From Phialophora verrucosa (taxonomy: Eukaryota > Ascomycota > Eurotiomycetes > Chaetothyriales > Herpotrichiellaceae), in the NCBI GenBank assembly GCA_002099365.1, contig MSED01000002.1:2232001-2296000 (forward strand): a DNA stretch of 64,000 nt, written 5' to 3'. The notes under the pieces are model-generated. The model was not told the origin of the DNA and did not search any database. It was given only the letters and a program-made list of their open reading frames with translations. Positions 31,587-43,604 of the stretch are shown piece after piece. The stretch's first letter is position 1, and the number at the start of each line of letters is the position of its first letter. A program made the position numbers and the translations under genes.

Positions 31587-32982
31587 TCAACTATCCAATG
31601 CGATCCGAATATTCTTCGCCGGATCCGAGATAGCATTCAGCGATGCAGCGATAGTTGCCTGCGAGATGGTGCTGTCAAAGCTGAAGTCATCGGGTAGCAC
31701 AATGATGTGCGCCGTGCTGGCACTCCCATCAAACAATACTGCAACTTTCTTGGTACCGCTGATAGGTCGTTGGAACCAGTTCGAGTCGCCCTTGGCCTTG
31801 ACACCGTGCCAAGTGGACTTGCACTTCTGGTTGCCTGAATCAAGAACCTCGAACACGTCGAACTCTCCGCACCCGGAGTCCCAGCACGAGCATTTGCCAT
31901 ACTGGATTGTTCGGGGAATTTGGGCGTTGAGGATCCACGCCGCGGGCATATCGCCATTGAAGCCAGTGTTTCCAGAGAGTGGCATGCCGAATTCGAGGAG
32001 GAAGAGTTTGGACGCACCATCGAAGCCGTGGTGTGCCACAGTTCCATCTCTGACCGTTCCGCAGCTCCCATCTGAACAGGGCTTGTCGGTCATGATGACG
32101 AATTCGCTGTTATCTGGGATCAAAGTGTCGGCGAGGGTGACAGGCGAGGCAGAGCCGGCGCTGTTGTCGGCAGAAGCGTACGATAACGACATTCCCCATG
32201 TGGTGTCGAAGACGCCGCTTCCATCACCTCCATGATTGTTGAGGAAGACAAGCCCTTCGGCAGTGCCTTGCTCGGCGTTGTAGTAGGCCTGCCGACCCCA
32301 ATTTCTAGCACCGGCATTCATACTGGCGGCCGGTGCAGGGGCAGAGTATGCTGCGCTCGCGGATCCGGGCACAATTCTCTGGCCACCACCCGCACCAGCT
32401 GTAGGAGCCGGGGTTGCCGCTGCTGCACCTCCACCATACTGGTTAACCCATGAAACGACTTTTCCATTCATTGTGGCGGTAACCCAGTCGCCCACTGCAC
32501 GCTTGAGTTGCTCGTGCTCGTCTTCCTCATCGTCCTCGGCAGGTGAACCGGTGTGGTGGAGGTGCTTATGCGCATAGCGCCGCTGGTGTCGGTTGGGAGG
32601 TGTCGATCTCTTGCTGTTATCCGACCCGGCAGTGTAGAAAGCAAATTGCTTGAGCTGGATCGGGCCACGGAAATGCCACGACACCTGTGCCAACTTATCA
32701 GCATGTCAAATCATTCACAGCTAAGCAAGACGACCTTACCTCTCCATCCATGGGCGCCATCCCCCCAGAATAGTTTTCCGGACCGAAGTCACATTCTCCA
32801 CTTGAGCCCATATTGGTAACTTTGTGGTACTGCCCCGGAGTGCCGAAGTTCGAGTATGAGATTGCTTGGACTTCGGAACAGTACCAGTTGCCCTTCTCCT
32901 CGTAGCAGTTGTTGTCTTGCGCAAGCACTGCGGCCGAACTGGCGAAGGCCAGGAGGGAACTTGTTGTAAGTGCGTATTTCAT
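31587..32982 (-). CDS. Secreted TOS1-like cell-wall glycosidase
   Basis: Two exons (32740-32982 and 31587-32684; 55-nt intron, phase 0) give 446 residues. A clear signal peptide (MKYALTTSSLLAFASSAAVL, cleavage near AQ) leads into a small Cys-containing Gly/Ser domain (NNCYEEKGNWYCSEVQAISY) as in the DUF2403 region. After a Lys/Arg/His-rich linker and an Ala/Gly-rich stretch comes the large DUF2401-type catalytic-like domain. It shows WGRQAYYNAEQGTAEGLVFL, FLNNHGGDGSGVFDTTWGMS, MPAAWILNAQIPRTIQYGKC and CSCWDSGCGEFDVFEVLDSG. The last motif, with acidic residues in a beta-strand context, recalls GH16-like wall enzymes. Yeast TOS1 is a covalently bound wall protein. No GPI signal is seen at the C-terminus here. 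A role in beta-glucan remodelling is inferred from the family. Confidence 0.92.
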
Positions 32983-33949
32983 CTTGGCCGAATGGGGGAT
33001 AAGTGTCGATCTGAAAGGTAACTAATTGATAGGAGCTCGAGGGCTCAATGTCGCTGTCGCTTGAGATAAGTGCGCTGGCTCAGATATATGATACGGTGAG
33101 AATATCTTGGGGCTCTCTAAAAAGTTGTCGAGTGTTGAGCACAATACCAGGAAAATCTCGAGGAAAAAGGCTGGAGATGCGAAAAACTCTTTCTGTTCGT
33201 TCACGGGCAGTGATGAGTGAAGCGCAAACAGCGCGACTGCGCTCATGCGATTCTCTTACCGTTTGCAGTCACTCGATCAGCTTGGCGACAGAGAAAAATG
33301 CGAGGCTGGCTGTTGGCGGCGGTGTGTGCGGATCACTTGACTTCTTGGTGAATGCCACAGTCATTTGGAATGGATGGCAGGGGGTGAGACAAGGCGAAGA
33401 CGCGAGGCAATATTTGATTGCTGTCTTGCGCCATCGAGAGGACTTCCAAGGACGGGGACAATGAGATTCGATTCTCGGCTTCGTCATTGTGCCAACGGCT
33501 CCTTGCGGTTCGAGGAAGAGGGGCGCGCGAACAAAGCATTAAGTCTCTTGGAATTGTCCGGTCATGGTTGGCGAGCGTGCTGGAGCGCGTCCGGAGCATT
33601 CCTCAGCCTCGCTGGCGCATCTGGGCACATTCCGCCCAGCCTTGTCATTGTCTCGGCCGGCATAAGGATCATGGATGACGTTGCTGGTGTGGGTCCTTCT
33701 ACTACTACGTTGGAGACGAAGTGGAGACAAAGTCGATACCGTTTATCACGCTGTAAATGTTGACTGTCAAGGGGTTATCAATCAAAGGTGAACAGTAGGG
33801 GTGCGCCAGCAATGCCACGCAGTTGAGCATGAGCTCTCTATTCATCTAACCAAACCAGCCGCCAACGCCAACGCTCCAGCCTCATGCCAGGGGGATAAGT
33901 ACATCAACCATGCTATCATGACTCGTTGCCCATGACCGCCCGCTAGACC
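32983..33949. other. Intergenic, promoter of TOS1-like gene
   Basis: 0.97 kb upstream of the TOS1-like gene and downstream of the ATG14/UVRAG-like gene. A run of A-rich and C/T-rich segments is seen close to the TOS1-like start. No gene is recognised. Confidence 0.5.
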
Positions 33950-35890
33950 TTAGGGCTTGTCCCGATTCTTAAGCTTGGTCCAGCCACTCTTGCCCTTGCC
34001 GGCACGGGCACCCTCGTCATCTGCCCCGGGGGTCATGATGCTTCTAGCATCGTCGTACTCCTTTCCATCCATCGCCCTCGCCTTTATGACGACGGCGTCG
34101 TCCATCTTCTCCCCGCCATCGTCCCACTCCTGCTCATCCAACAACTCCCACTCCGCGTTGTTCATCTCGGTGAGAAGGTGCTTCCTCAACGGATCGGAAA
34201 TCATCGCATACCGGTTGAGACGCCAGTTGCGAGAGGGGTTGTCGCCGGCGGCAGCTGCGGAGCCGAGGAAGGTGTGAGCCGAGTCGTGGGAGTACGAGCC
34301 GAGACGAGCAGGGAAGGTGCTTTCCTTCTCTTCTCTGGCTGGCGATGACGTGCTGCTAGATCGACGGCGACGGAGCTGAACGTCTCGCTGCGTGAGGACC
34401 CGCGTGATGGCGGCAGATTGTGGCTGAGCGAGGACCAACTGATACAGAATACGACCAATATCGCAAACATTTTCCCACGTTTCAGTGCCGGCAACGAAGC
34501 CTTGGGTGCGAGACAACCATGCAATATCCCAAGCGAGTAGGGACATGCCTTCGATGAAGTAGCTGAAGGCCAGTGGCTCTTTCTTTGCGAATTGGGCAAC
34601 AGATTCGTTGTGGTCGTCAGAGCCGATGTACAGGGGCCGTGGTTTGGGAGCCATGCCAAGGTCCAGGCGAGAAGCGGTAGGGCTGCTGGGTACCGAAAGG
34701 CTGGAGCCGCTTCCAGGGAACGTGATGCGTTGACTCAGGTAGGAGGTAAGAGGGGTATTGATTGTTGCAAGTGGATAATCGCGATGAGGCAGGGTGATCT
34801 CAGCTGGGAGTCTGATGCCTAGGTAGAACGCGCAGAGGAAGACCAGTCGAGTAGCATTTCCAAGAGCTGCTGTAAGTTCAGTGCATCGCATATCTGGCCG
34901 AAGATCAGTGGGTGTGAAAAAGGTCTATATAGTCGAACTTACTATTGATCTCCTTCAGGTCAGGCAACAACAGACCAGCAATGTAGTGGCGATCCTTGAT
35001 TGTGCCGTCCTTGGTTTTCTTCCTGGAGTGGCTCAACCTCATCAAACTGGCAGCTTCACGACATAGGATGGCCCGGGTGTCGACGATCTTGTTGTGGAGA
35101 GCGTCATACTGGACCTTTGACTTGTCGCTGCTCTCCTTTAACTCCTGCTCCTTCTGCCTGTTACGCCTGGCCAGCGCATCTTTCGCGACCGCGAGGTTGG
35201 CTCGTCTCTGTTGCAGGTTCGCTCTCAACTCTTGCGCATGGGCTCTCCTCACTTCAACTTCCTTCTTCCTGAGCACTAGCTCGCGTTGCATGTCCTCTTG
35301 CAATTCCTTTTCTCGTTGTTCTTCGATCTTTTCCTGTTGTCGCTGCCATCCCTTTCGTAGTCTCGCTGTCTCTTCATCCAGAGGTTGTTCGGGTTCCGGA
35401 CCAACGATGGCCTCGACCTTCTTCTGTAGCGACTCTTTCTCGAGTAGAACTCTCGCGAGGTCAAAGCGACAGGTGTAGAGCATATTTGTCACGCAGCTTG
35501 CGCAATTCGCAGGGGCGTCTTCGGTGAAATGCGCGCGACACACCGGGCACGAACCCATCTTGCTGGATTCAGGAGTGTCAACGCAAAGGTAGGTAGAGTC
35601 GGTGGTATTCACGGAGTCCTTGATTTCATGTTCAGTGGTTTCGTTGTCTTTAACCTCCGCATCCAGCGATTTCGGCGGTGGCGCGTCTTCACTAGGCAGG
35701 AATCTGCAATCATGGTGTTAGACCCGAAACCCGACAGTTGGTTCTGTGCATCCAGCACGATCATAGACACAAGGCTGACATTGCCGTGAAGGTGACGGCT
35801 GGATGTCAAGAACAGGCGAAGGACGGAAATAGGCACAACTCACCTCCCACTGAGCGACAAGCGACTCAGGCTGTGCTTGAGCCGCTGCAT
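33950..35890 (-). CDS. ATG14/UV-radiation-resistance family protein
   Basis: Subunit-type protein of the class III phosphatidylinositol 3-kinase complex (Atg14/Vps38-UVRAG family), acting in autophagy or endosomal sorting. Three exons: 35844-35890, 34943-35703, 33950-34893, in phase, giving 583 residues. The first exon is only 47 nt (MQRLKHSLSRLSLSGR) and precedes a 140-nt intron; the more obvious ATG 35558 lies in the second exon and could be an alternative start. The N-terminal part carries paired Cys motifs (CPVC and CASC), typical of this family, followed by a long coiled coil over about residues 100-215. After that come the conserved blocks LKEINNMRCTELTAALGNAT, then LPHRDYPLATINTPLTSY and AWDIAWLSRTQGF. 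Whether it serves as Atg14 or Vps38 is not decided by the sequence. Confidence 0.85.
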
Positions 35891-36013
35891 GACGTAGCCG
35901 GATGACCTCCAGGGCCCAGGTCACGGGATCTGGCGACAGCCGCTAAGGTCAAAGAGGACAAGCGGCTCACCGCGCGTGAAGGCCGAAGTTTAGTTTGAGA
36001 GACTCTATGACTG
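35891..36013. promoter_or_regulatory. Compact bidirectional promoter
   Basis: Only 123 bp separate the ATG of the ATG14/UVRAG-like gene (35890, minus) from the first ATG of the coiled-coil gene (36014, plus); the distance is 192 bp if the second gene starts at 36083. Both promoters must share this space. No TATA box is seen. Confidence 0.5.
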
Positions 36014-36987
36014 ATGAGGGAAGTCTTCTCTGTGTTCTTTCAGAATTCGTCTGATCCTCACACTGAAGACCATGCAACGCAGATGGAATCAGTAGATATC
36101 AACGAAACCATTAATCTTGTCTCTCCCTCTCCATCCGCAAACGAGGAGAAGCAGACGCCTTCCGACGGGGCCACTGTGACCGAATCCTCACCATTGCCGC
36201 TTAGGACAAACAGGCCCAGGCAAGGGAGCTCGGCCAGAAAGCGAACGAACGAAGAAGCCTGGCAACCCAGCGAGACTCCAACGGCGAGCCCTACAAGTGC
36301 CAGATTTAAAAAGTCTCTTACTCTTCTAGTCATGCCAGAAACTGATGTGCAGGGTGTTCAGGAGCACCCAACCCGAACAATAGCGGAGGGGCCGCAGAAA
36401 GAACAAGCTGTTACAGCTGATGCAGAGAAACCAGCTTCACTACCTTTGGACAACAGCTTTGTCAAGCAGATCCACGATTACCAACGGCAACTGGAACTTG
36501 AGTACCAGCAGTTTGAACGGTCTCTTAATGAGCGAGACACAACAGCCGACTTAGACGCCATGAACTGGGAAGATCTCGAGACACGTTACACCGACGAGAT
36601 TACACCTTTCATTGTTCGTGAGAAGGAAATTATGGATGAGATCAATGCTCGCTTTGCGGTATGCGGCTTCACTGATGATGTCGAACTAAACTGACTGTTT
36701 TGCAGCAATTCATGCTGTATTTGCAGGTGTCAAACGACCATGAGGCTGAAAGAGCTGTCAAGAGGTAATGCCAATGACGTTTGTCGATGGTCTGATGAAT
36801 TGCTGATCGCAGGATAGACTTCGAACCCGAATTGCGCTCGCTCAAAACTCGGAGGGCCAACTAGCCCAAAAGCAAGCCCATCGTGAGTGCACCATGCCAT
36901 CTAACCCGCCTTGCATTAACACCGCTCGCAGATGCGAAGGTCCTGGAGGCATTCCACAGTGCAATGGCTCTCCTCGGCAATGTTTGA
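36014..36987 (+). CDS. Coiled-coil protein of unknown function
   Basis: Four exons (36014-36658, 36706-36764, 36818-36882, 36932-36987) close in phase and give 274 residues. ATG 36083 (MESVDINET) may be the real start and would give 251. The N-terminal half is disordered and rich in Ser, Thr, Pro and Glu, with a basic patch near RPRQGSSARKR. The C-terminal half is charged and helical: QIHDYQRQLELEYQQFERSL, a conserved-looking MNWEDLETRYTDEITPFIV, then a coiled coil through the last exon (AKVLEAFHSAMALLGNV). I do not recognise the family. The shared promoter with the ATG14/UVRAG-like gene is the only contextual hint. The small 3' exons are supported by unbroken heptad-like helix across the junctions. 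Confidence 0.75.
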
Positions 36988-37197
36988 TGCAAGTGATCAG
37001 AGACAAGCTGCGGGCGATTAGACGCTGCTTTGTGGTGGCAGATCCACCAAATCTGGCCATGCCGAGCTACGTCATGCGGTACGGGCCCCTCGCGCAAGAT
37101 ACCATCAAGCCGTGCCAGCCTCCCGTGAGCAAGCTCGTTGCATGTTCGACACAATAACTTACGATGATAACAATGCTGGTATGACACGACTACTATT

Positions 37198-38347
37198 ATG
37201 TCTCATGATCCAAGTACAACTTCCGACAAAGATCTACTCGCACGATTAAACGCACTCAAGAAGTCGACCGTCTCTTTTGAGCAACCCAGGTATATTCACC
37301 ATCCATCCAAAATCGTATCCCGGAGCTGATAGTAGCCACAGCTTTCATTCCCCGATAGGCAAAGGCACGCCTTTGTCCACCGACCCTAGCCCTGCTCGTG
37401 CCCTTGGCACCGACCTCCTGTCGCGATGGAAGTCTCTCGGCGGTAGCCCTTCCACAACCCAGCCCGAACAGTCTGAGGCGTCGACCGTGAAGCCCGAAGA
37501 TGAGAAGACGGTGGAAGAACTTCTTGCAGACCTAGGACCATCGGATGCATGGGAGACCGAGAAGAGTGAAGAGGACCAGGTCGCAGATCTGCTGAAGAGT
37601 GCAAAGAATGCGCTAGCAGATGCCGCAACCAAGGACAGCGAGCATTCGAGTACAGAAGATGTTGACAGAACAAGCGATGGGCCCACATCTACAAGGCTGC
37701 CGGTGATCGATGTCTCCGTGTTCAAGCCCGAGCCAGAAGATGACGTCGAGACGTCGGGCAAAGTTGAATTGAACAAGTCCAAAGAAACTCTAGATCAGGA
37801 GGCAGATGAATTACTGGCAAGAATCCTAGATGAAGTGAAGCATGAACCTCTGGAAGCCCGAGAAGGAAATGCATCTGAGCCTGACGACGACGACAGCCAC
37901 CCTTCAAGTGACGTGCAGGTCTCGACTTCAGAGCCCGCTTCAAAACCCCCTGCTCTCAACCTTCCCAGCACGCCTTCTAAGCTCCCCGACTTGGTGCCGC
38001 CGCCAGAACAATCAACTCAAGAGGAGGATGACCTTGCGTCCCGGTTTGCCGGTCTATCGCTTCCTTCTGTCCCTACAAGCATAAAATCTGCCAAGAATCC
38101 GGCTACAACCAAGTCAAGTGTTGGCTTTACAGACGAGGAAATTGATACGTGGTGCATTATCTGCAACGACGACGCTACCCTCCAATGCATCGGTTGTGAT
38201 GGGGAGCTCTACTGCACGAATTGCTGGATTGAAGGGCATCGAGGCGAATCCGCCGGTGCTGAGGAGCGAAGACACAAGGCAGTCCAGTTCGTCAAGGGAG
38301 GAGGGAAGAAGAAAGCGCCCAAGAGGAGAGCCATGGTAGGCGCGTAG
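37198..38347 (+). CDS. ANCHR-like (abscission/NoCut regulator type) zinc-finger protein
   Basis: Two exons (37198-37289, 37342-38347) give 365 residues, with AG|C restored across the 52-nt intron. The N-terminus reads MSHDPSTTSDKDLLARLNAL and VSFEQP, a short conserved helix seen in fungal members of the family. The centre is acidic and disordered with repeated helical segments containing EELLADL and DELLARILDEV, which resemble MIT-interacting (ESCRT-III binding) helices. The C-terminus holds a compact B-box-like zinc module: WCIICNDDATLQCIGCDGEL, then YCTNCW, GHRG and HKAVQF. Human ANCHR/ZFYVE19 delays abscission through Vps4; the similar module order suggests, but does not show, a related role here. 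The C-terminal tail is Lys/Arg-rich. Confidence 0.85.
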
Positions 38348-38456
38348 GTCCCTCGGCTACAAGAGCGTGCTCGCACACCCCTCGGGGAGCGGTTTCGAAA
38401 CACTAGATTTACTTTTACCTCATCGCCAGCCATCCATCCCTGGGAGCAATGTCGTC

Positions 38457-39706
38457 CTAGACCGGTTCCCTCCCATTCTCCTTACCACCAGATTCCAGCT
38501 TCTCGCCCGGCTTCCCATGGTGACGCTCGTCTCCGCCCATCGGCTCTCCAGGGGGTACCAGGAAATAAACCAACCCGTGGAAAATGCTCGCCACAAACGG
38601 CGCAACCCAGTGCACCCAGTGCCAGCCCGGAAAGCGACTGCCCACAAAAATACCAAAACACCTCGCCGCGTTCAAGCCGGCGCCACCATAGCCGGGCAGG
38701 GAATATGCGGTCAATAAAGCAATAGACCCGGCAGCTAACCCGACGAATATAGGACCCAGTGCAGGTCCAAAGATCTCCCGCTGTCGAGGATCCAGACCCA
38801 CTCCAAATGCCAACACCAGGAGTAACAGGTCGCCGACAACTTCGATGGTAAACGCACTTTTCACAGGCGTGCCCTGCTCGGTGAACAAATAACAGCCCCC
38901 GCACTTGAAGTCCCGCGTGTTGGCACTCGCTCTCAGCAACAGGCCCGCCAATGTGGCACCACTTATCTGTGCGCCCAGATATAAGACCAAACGCGGAAAG
39001 GTGGTCAACCTCGCAAAGAAGGTGCCCAGGGTGATGAGCGGGCTGAAATGCGCGCCGGAGGTGGCCCCGAAGGAGAAGATCAAGAGCGCGAGGACGATGG
39101 CGTTGATGGTATTGGAAACTAACGGGCCGATAAAGTACACGCGGTTGAAGGGGCCGAGCGTTTCGGAGGGCAGCGGCGGCGGTGTGTCGGGGGATAAGCT
39201 GTTCCAGGCGGAAGAGTAGACGAAGAGGAGGGTGCCTAGGCAGCCGGGGATGTCAGCTGTCGCGTTCGTGTAGCATCCATCGCCTCGTGCTGGGGAACGG
39301 AATGCTCACCGATAAATTCAATCAGGCTCGCCTTCCAGAGCCCAATCTCACGAAATCCATTCAAATCAAACGCCTCCTCGAGCGTCAGGTTCGGCGCCGC
39401 ATCCGGCACTTTCTTCAGCAGCTCCTCGTTCTCCGGATCACTTCTATCGACGGTGAATTCCTGATTGCCGCCCAACCGGCCCGCAAAGGGCGAGGACATC
39501 GTGCCACGCCGGCGTCGGCACGCCAGGTTAGGCCGCAGAGCCGTAGCAGTGGACATGCTGCGGGGCCGAATTGTACTGAAGGGGGTTGACGACGGAGGTT
39601 GGGTCTGCCAGGGCCGGAGGTCGGGAGGGAGTTGCCGAGACTGTGGGGATTGGCAGGGTTGTTTGGGATCGATCTCGTCGGATGCTCGTGGGAATGGTTC
39701 CGTCAT
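38457..39706 (-). CDS. Aquaporin-like MIP protein with altered NPA boxes
   Basis: Two exons (39310-39706, 38457-39235; 74-nt intron, phase 1) give 391 residues. The N-terminal 125 residues are cytosolic, Pro/Arg-rich. Six hydrophobic segments follow, starting at ASLIEFIGTLLFVYSSAW. The two half-helix loops are recognisable by position but not canonical: the first reads SGAHFSPLITLG (SPL in place of NPA) and the second reads GGAGLNAARCFG (NAA in place of NPA, Arg kept). A Cys-rich loop (DFKCGGCYLFTEQG) lies between segments three and four. Water, glycerol or another small solute are all possible; the altered filter argues against a plain water channel. ATG 39706 was chosen as the first ATG of the frame. 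It is convergent with the ANCHR-like gene, with only 109 bp between the stops. Confidence 0.88.
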
Positions 39707-40818
39707 GGGATCTAGGTTTTCGATGTTCGACGTTCGCGGGTGCAAAGGACTCGAGATTCCGCGTGTTCAAGAGGACTTAGTATTAGATATGTACGTGGGT
39801 GCAGAAGTTCCGTCTGTGGAAGAATTGGCCAAATGGGTCTCTTGCCGTTTCGGTCGTGCTGACTCAAAATCGAATTCCTTGGGGTCTGGCTTCTTCCTCT
39901 ACCCTGGTATTAAAGAACCGATGTGACGCGCAGCCGTGTAACAGATTAGCTTCTCGATGGCGTCCGGTTCCTGGTAGAGCCGCCAAGCTCAATTCGATCC
40001 AATGCCACCACAGAGCAGAAAGGAGCTCGCGTTGCGTGTCGGTCCACGAGGTGTAAGCTCGTTGCTCGTATTCCTCAACGCCAGGCTCGAGCTCTGAGGT
40101 CAAGACCGCCAAGGTGACGGAGGAAGGAAGTACTGTAGTCACATCAAAAGAGGACGCAGAGGGGAAATGCTCACGACGCTTACACAGCCAAATACACAAC
40201 TGGAACAGAAGAGTCAAAATAATGAAAAAGCAAAATGATGTCCAGGATGGTCCGGGCGTCGCTAAGACCAACGGGCATGAATAAGCATCCGCTCGATATC
40301 CGGGTTGGTGTTTCCCCCTTCGAGGAAAGTTACAATTAGTGGAGCCTTTTGCGAGTTTGTTTGGGAGCGGATGACAAACACCAGGGCTTACAAGTCACGG
40401 CCCCAGTTATGTAGGGCCCTTGCCAGGCGCCAGGGGTACTGTGAGTGTCCTGTGGTGGACATGACATGTCGGGTGTGCTTCCTCGCAGCGGCTGTGGTAC
40501 CTGTACGTGTTGAAAATAAGAGAGGGTGAGCGACTCAGTCTCCGTAGCCCTTCGCAGGACTTATTCAAGTGTACACCCAAACACCTCGGGAAGCAAGGTA
40601 AGTCGAGTCCTTCACTATCGGCAAGAAGGCGAGCGTCCTTCCCCGAGGCATCCCCAACAGACCCAAATGGCTTCTCCGCATCGTTTCACACGACTATCCG
40701 ACGCGGGATACCCATCTCGTAAGGAAGACGTGTGCTGTTCTTGGTACGTATCGTGATATATATCAGTTGCTTCCTTTCTCCTCTGAATCGACCAATTCTT
40801 GGCGCTGCCCGTTCAATC
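39707..40818. other. Divergent promoter region, aquaporin-like / aldolase-like genes
   Basis: 1.1 kb between two divergent starts. A short ATG-led frame starting at 40669, upstream of the aldolase-like gene, could act as an upstream ORF. No other element is recognised. Confidence 0.45.
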
Positions 40819-41667
40819 ATGCCCCCGACAGAGGATACCCGCGCCAACGAGCATGAGACAGAAAAGCTCATCCTCCAACAATATCTCCGCGATCTCATCT
40901 CTGGAAGCCACATCCTGCACTACCACAACGTGGTCGATGCCTTTGGACACCTCTCCTTCCGCCACCCCTTCAAGCCGGACATCTTCATCATGTCTCGCAA
41001 CGCCGCCCCGGGTACGATCTCCTCGCCCAGCGACCTGATCGAGTATTACGTCGAGGACGCGAGGCCCGTGAACCCCAACGCGGCGCCCGGCTTCCTCGAA
41101 CGCTGCATCCACAGCGAATGCTACAAGCGGTACGCCGCAGTCCGGAGCGTCATCCACAGCCACTCCGAGGCCGTCGTGCCGTACACGTTCAGCGGCGTGC
41201 CGCTGCGCGCGTGCTACCACATGGCGGGCTTTCTCGGCACAGGCGTCCCGGTCTGGGATATCGCCGACGCGCAGAACCCAGACGATGTAAGTGATTTGCT
41301 GGTGCGCAATACGCACCTTGGAGGTTCGCTGGCGGCGGCGTTTGGGTCTGGTGGCAGCGACGACGACGCCGCTGCCGCCCCACAACATGTCGTCGCGCTG
41401 ATGCGTGGCCACGGCTTCACCGTCCTGGCGGGGAGTATGCAGGACTGTGTCATGCGGGCGGTGTATACGCAGAAGAACGCGGCGATCCAGACGACGGCGC
41501 TGACGACGCGGGCGGCCGATCCCGCTGCCTTGGCCTCTCCAGTCAAGTATCTTAGTAAGAAGGAAGTGGAGGACACGACCTGGTCGATCAGGCAATCTGC
41601 ACATCGGCCGTGGGGTCTTTGGCTTCGCGAAGTCGAGGCCCACGGCCTTTATTCCAATTCTGCGTGA
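40819..41667 (+). CDS. Class II aldolase/adducin-domain protein
   Basis: Single-exon gene of 282 residues. ATG 40819 (atcATGCC) is the first ATG of the frame; the open frame upstream starts with a non-ATG codon. The fold is that of class II aldolase/adducin proteins: FGHLSFRHP and PDIFIMSRNAAPGTISSPSD near the N-terminus, then the metal-binding HSHSEAVVPYTF with its His-X-His, and the third ligand in LMRGHGFTVLA. The YTQKNAAIQ helix follows, as in fungal members. In bacteria these are fuculose/ribulose-phosphate aldolases or epimerases; the fungal proteins are largely uncharacterised, so the substrate is unknown. The third codon positions are strongly GC-rich, and the antisense strand therefore also shows a long spurious frame. 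Confidence 0.92.
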   Translation: MPPTEDTRANEHETEKLILQQYLRDLISGSHILHYHNVVDAFGHLSFRHPFKPDIFIMSRNAAPGTISSPSDLIEYYVEDARPVNPNAAPGFLERCIHSECYKRYAAVRSVIHSHSEAVVPYTFSGVPLRACYHMAGFLGTGVPVWDIADAQNPDDVSDLLVRNTHLGGSLAAAFGSGGSDDDAAAAPQHVVALMRGHGFTVLAGSMQDCVMRAVYTQKNAAIQTTALTTRAADPAALASPVKYLSKKEVEDTTWSIRQSAHRPWGLWLREVEAHGLYSNSA

Positions 41668-43604
41668 AAGGGAAGCGAAAGTGAAATGTGAAAGTGGACG
41701 TTTGAAAGTTTGCATAAATGCTACATGGTAGCGGTTGCGGGAGGGGAAGCCGTTGTCTCTGTGTGGCAGGAACAAGCGTTGTTCTCGCATTAAGCATCAC
41801 GGGTACTGAAAAGTCGGTTGACTTGTATCCATTCTGTGCATGGCCCGACAGGATGGCACTGAGTCCCAACCTAAAATTATCCGTCACGTTTACCCGTACA
41901 TCAGGTTAACCATTTGTAGGTCTGGAAGATAATTGTTGGACAACCTTGTCTACCCAGCTCATCATGCTGTGCTTTTCAATCCACACATCGTGTCAAGGTC
42001 CGACCACATTTGCCGAACTATCTGCAGCGACATCTATGAGGTAGTGACTTCTTCGCGGAAGATCCTTGAAGCATAGTGCGACGCCGTCTGACTGGCCAGA
42101 AGAAAGGTCGAGGAGAGAATTGAGACTTGAGGACGGCATAATGGCTGATGCGAGCGCAAGTATAAAGTCGGTTCCTGAAGGGAGGCGTATCAGGGAAGGG
42201 GTGGAGTGGTGGAACTGGACAGCCAGAATGGTTATGAAGAAGTCTCAAACAGATCGAGACCGACAGCTGAAGATGGAGAGTTTCAACATAATCCAAGCCG
42301 AGAGCGACCAAGACATTCCTAGCATTCCAGCAACTAGGGGCCTTCTCTTACGAATCTGGCTGACCTGTGATGGTTTCCGGCCCCAATGGCGAAGATCGCA
42401 GTGTATGTATGTATTATCTGTCATTCGCCAGTCTACGAGTAGTCCACGGGTTAGCTTTCCATTCATTTTTGAAACATTAACTCATCTGTGTGTCATATCG
42501 ATACGAAGTATAGCCAAGGCATATAAAGCAAACCTTCATGAAAATATAGGCATAGACAAAAAGAGGGCTAGCCAATAGGATCGTAGAGCAATAACATCAC
42601 CAGGAGAGGTCTCTGGACCATCAGCCTCGCGTCAGGGGGATTGGGGAGGAGAAGGCGGCCAGGGGTATCTTAACGCAAGCACTTGCCAAGCAGTCGCCAA
42701 GCTCTTCGCCCCCTCCTTGACCGCCTGGGCGCTGCGAGTCGGGCTGACGGCGGACTTGGTGCTCTCTTCGGTCTTTATAGGTCAATGCTCAACGTCCTGC
42801 CGCGGGGTCAGGGCAACCTCAGGAAACATACTGCACTGTCAATATGGTTCGTACGGGGCCGAACTAGGCGTACCTCGGACTTATGACCATAGCCCTAGCT
42901 AACATGCCCAGTGACGCTCTCGTCTCAGGACGCGAGAGCTGAACTGTTGGACATCCCGACGTCCGCCGAACACGGACCTCGACCATCGCTGGCATGAGTG
43001 CCGCAAATGGCCATTGGCCATGAAAAGACCTCCTTTGCCGGCTAGCAGACTGCTTTCAAGGGTGTGTAGGTTCAACTGCGCCAGCCCAGCGCCGAGTGCG
43101 TCCTCTACTCAGCCAGCCGTCGACCAGACTTTGAATCGTCTCTATCTAGATTCGACCATATCTGCTCTCGTAACTCGTCGCGAGGGCACACATCTCAAAC
43201 AAAACAATACGGGTTCATGTGTCGCGTGCCCAGCTTTCGTGTCGGCCGGAGCATCCTCACCCTCGAATCTCTGCATGGCTGTGTCGACTCAGGGGGAGAA
43301 TGGGAGCAGAACGGTCATGGAATAGAAGTAGATTGTCACGAGCCGACTTTGAGAGAAAGGAAGTGTGTCGAGCAGAATGGATATAAATTAAGGCTATGTA
43401 TCTGCCTCATCCTGTCTTTCTTCATTCATCAGTCTTCAACAATATCAAGCAACCAGCCTCTCTCATCGCCAATTTCGATTGAGCCACCATGCCCTCTTTC
43501 CTTTCCTAACTAGCACAGCATCAGCGTTTACAAGTCTTCCTCGAGGCCAATTCAGAAGAAATTAATCCTATCGAATCTGCAGTACAACTGTGTTTCCAAC
43601 CAAG
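41668..43604. other. Gene-free stretch
   Basis: 1.9 kb between the aldolase-like gene and the small secreted-protein gene, both on +. The frame at 42066-42578 (170 codons) has no signal peptide, domain or codon bias that I can see. The last 200 bp before 43605 is C/T-rich, as in a core promoter. Confidence 0.5.

Noticed and set aside
40813..41790. Long minus-strand frame opposite the class II aldolase gene.
   Set aside because: The + strand carries all family motifs. The antisense frame is Arg/His-rich, as expected from GC-rich third positions.
42066..42578. 170-codon + frame in the gene-free stretch.
   Set aside because: No domain, signal or splice-supported extension; composition like the surrounding non-coding DNA.
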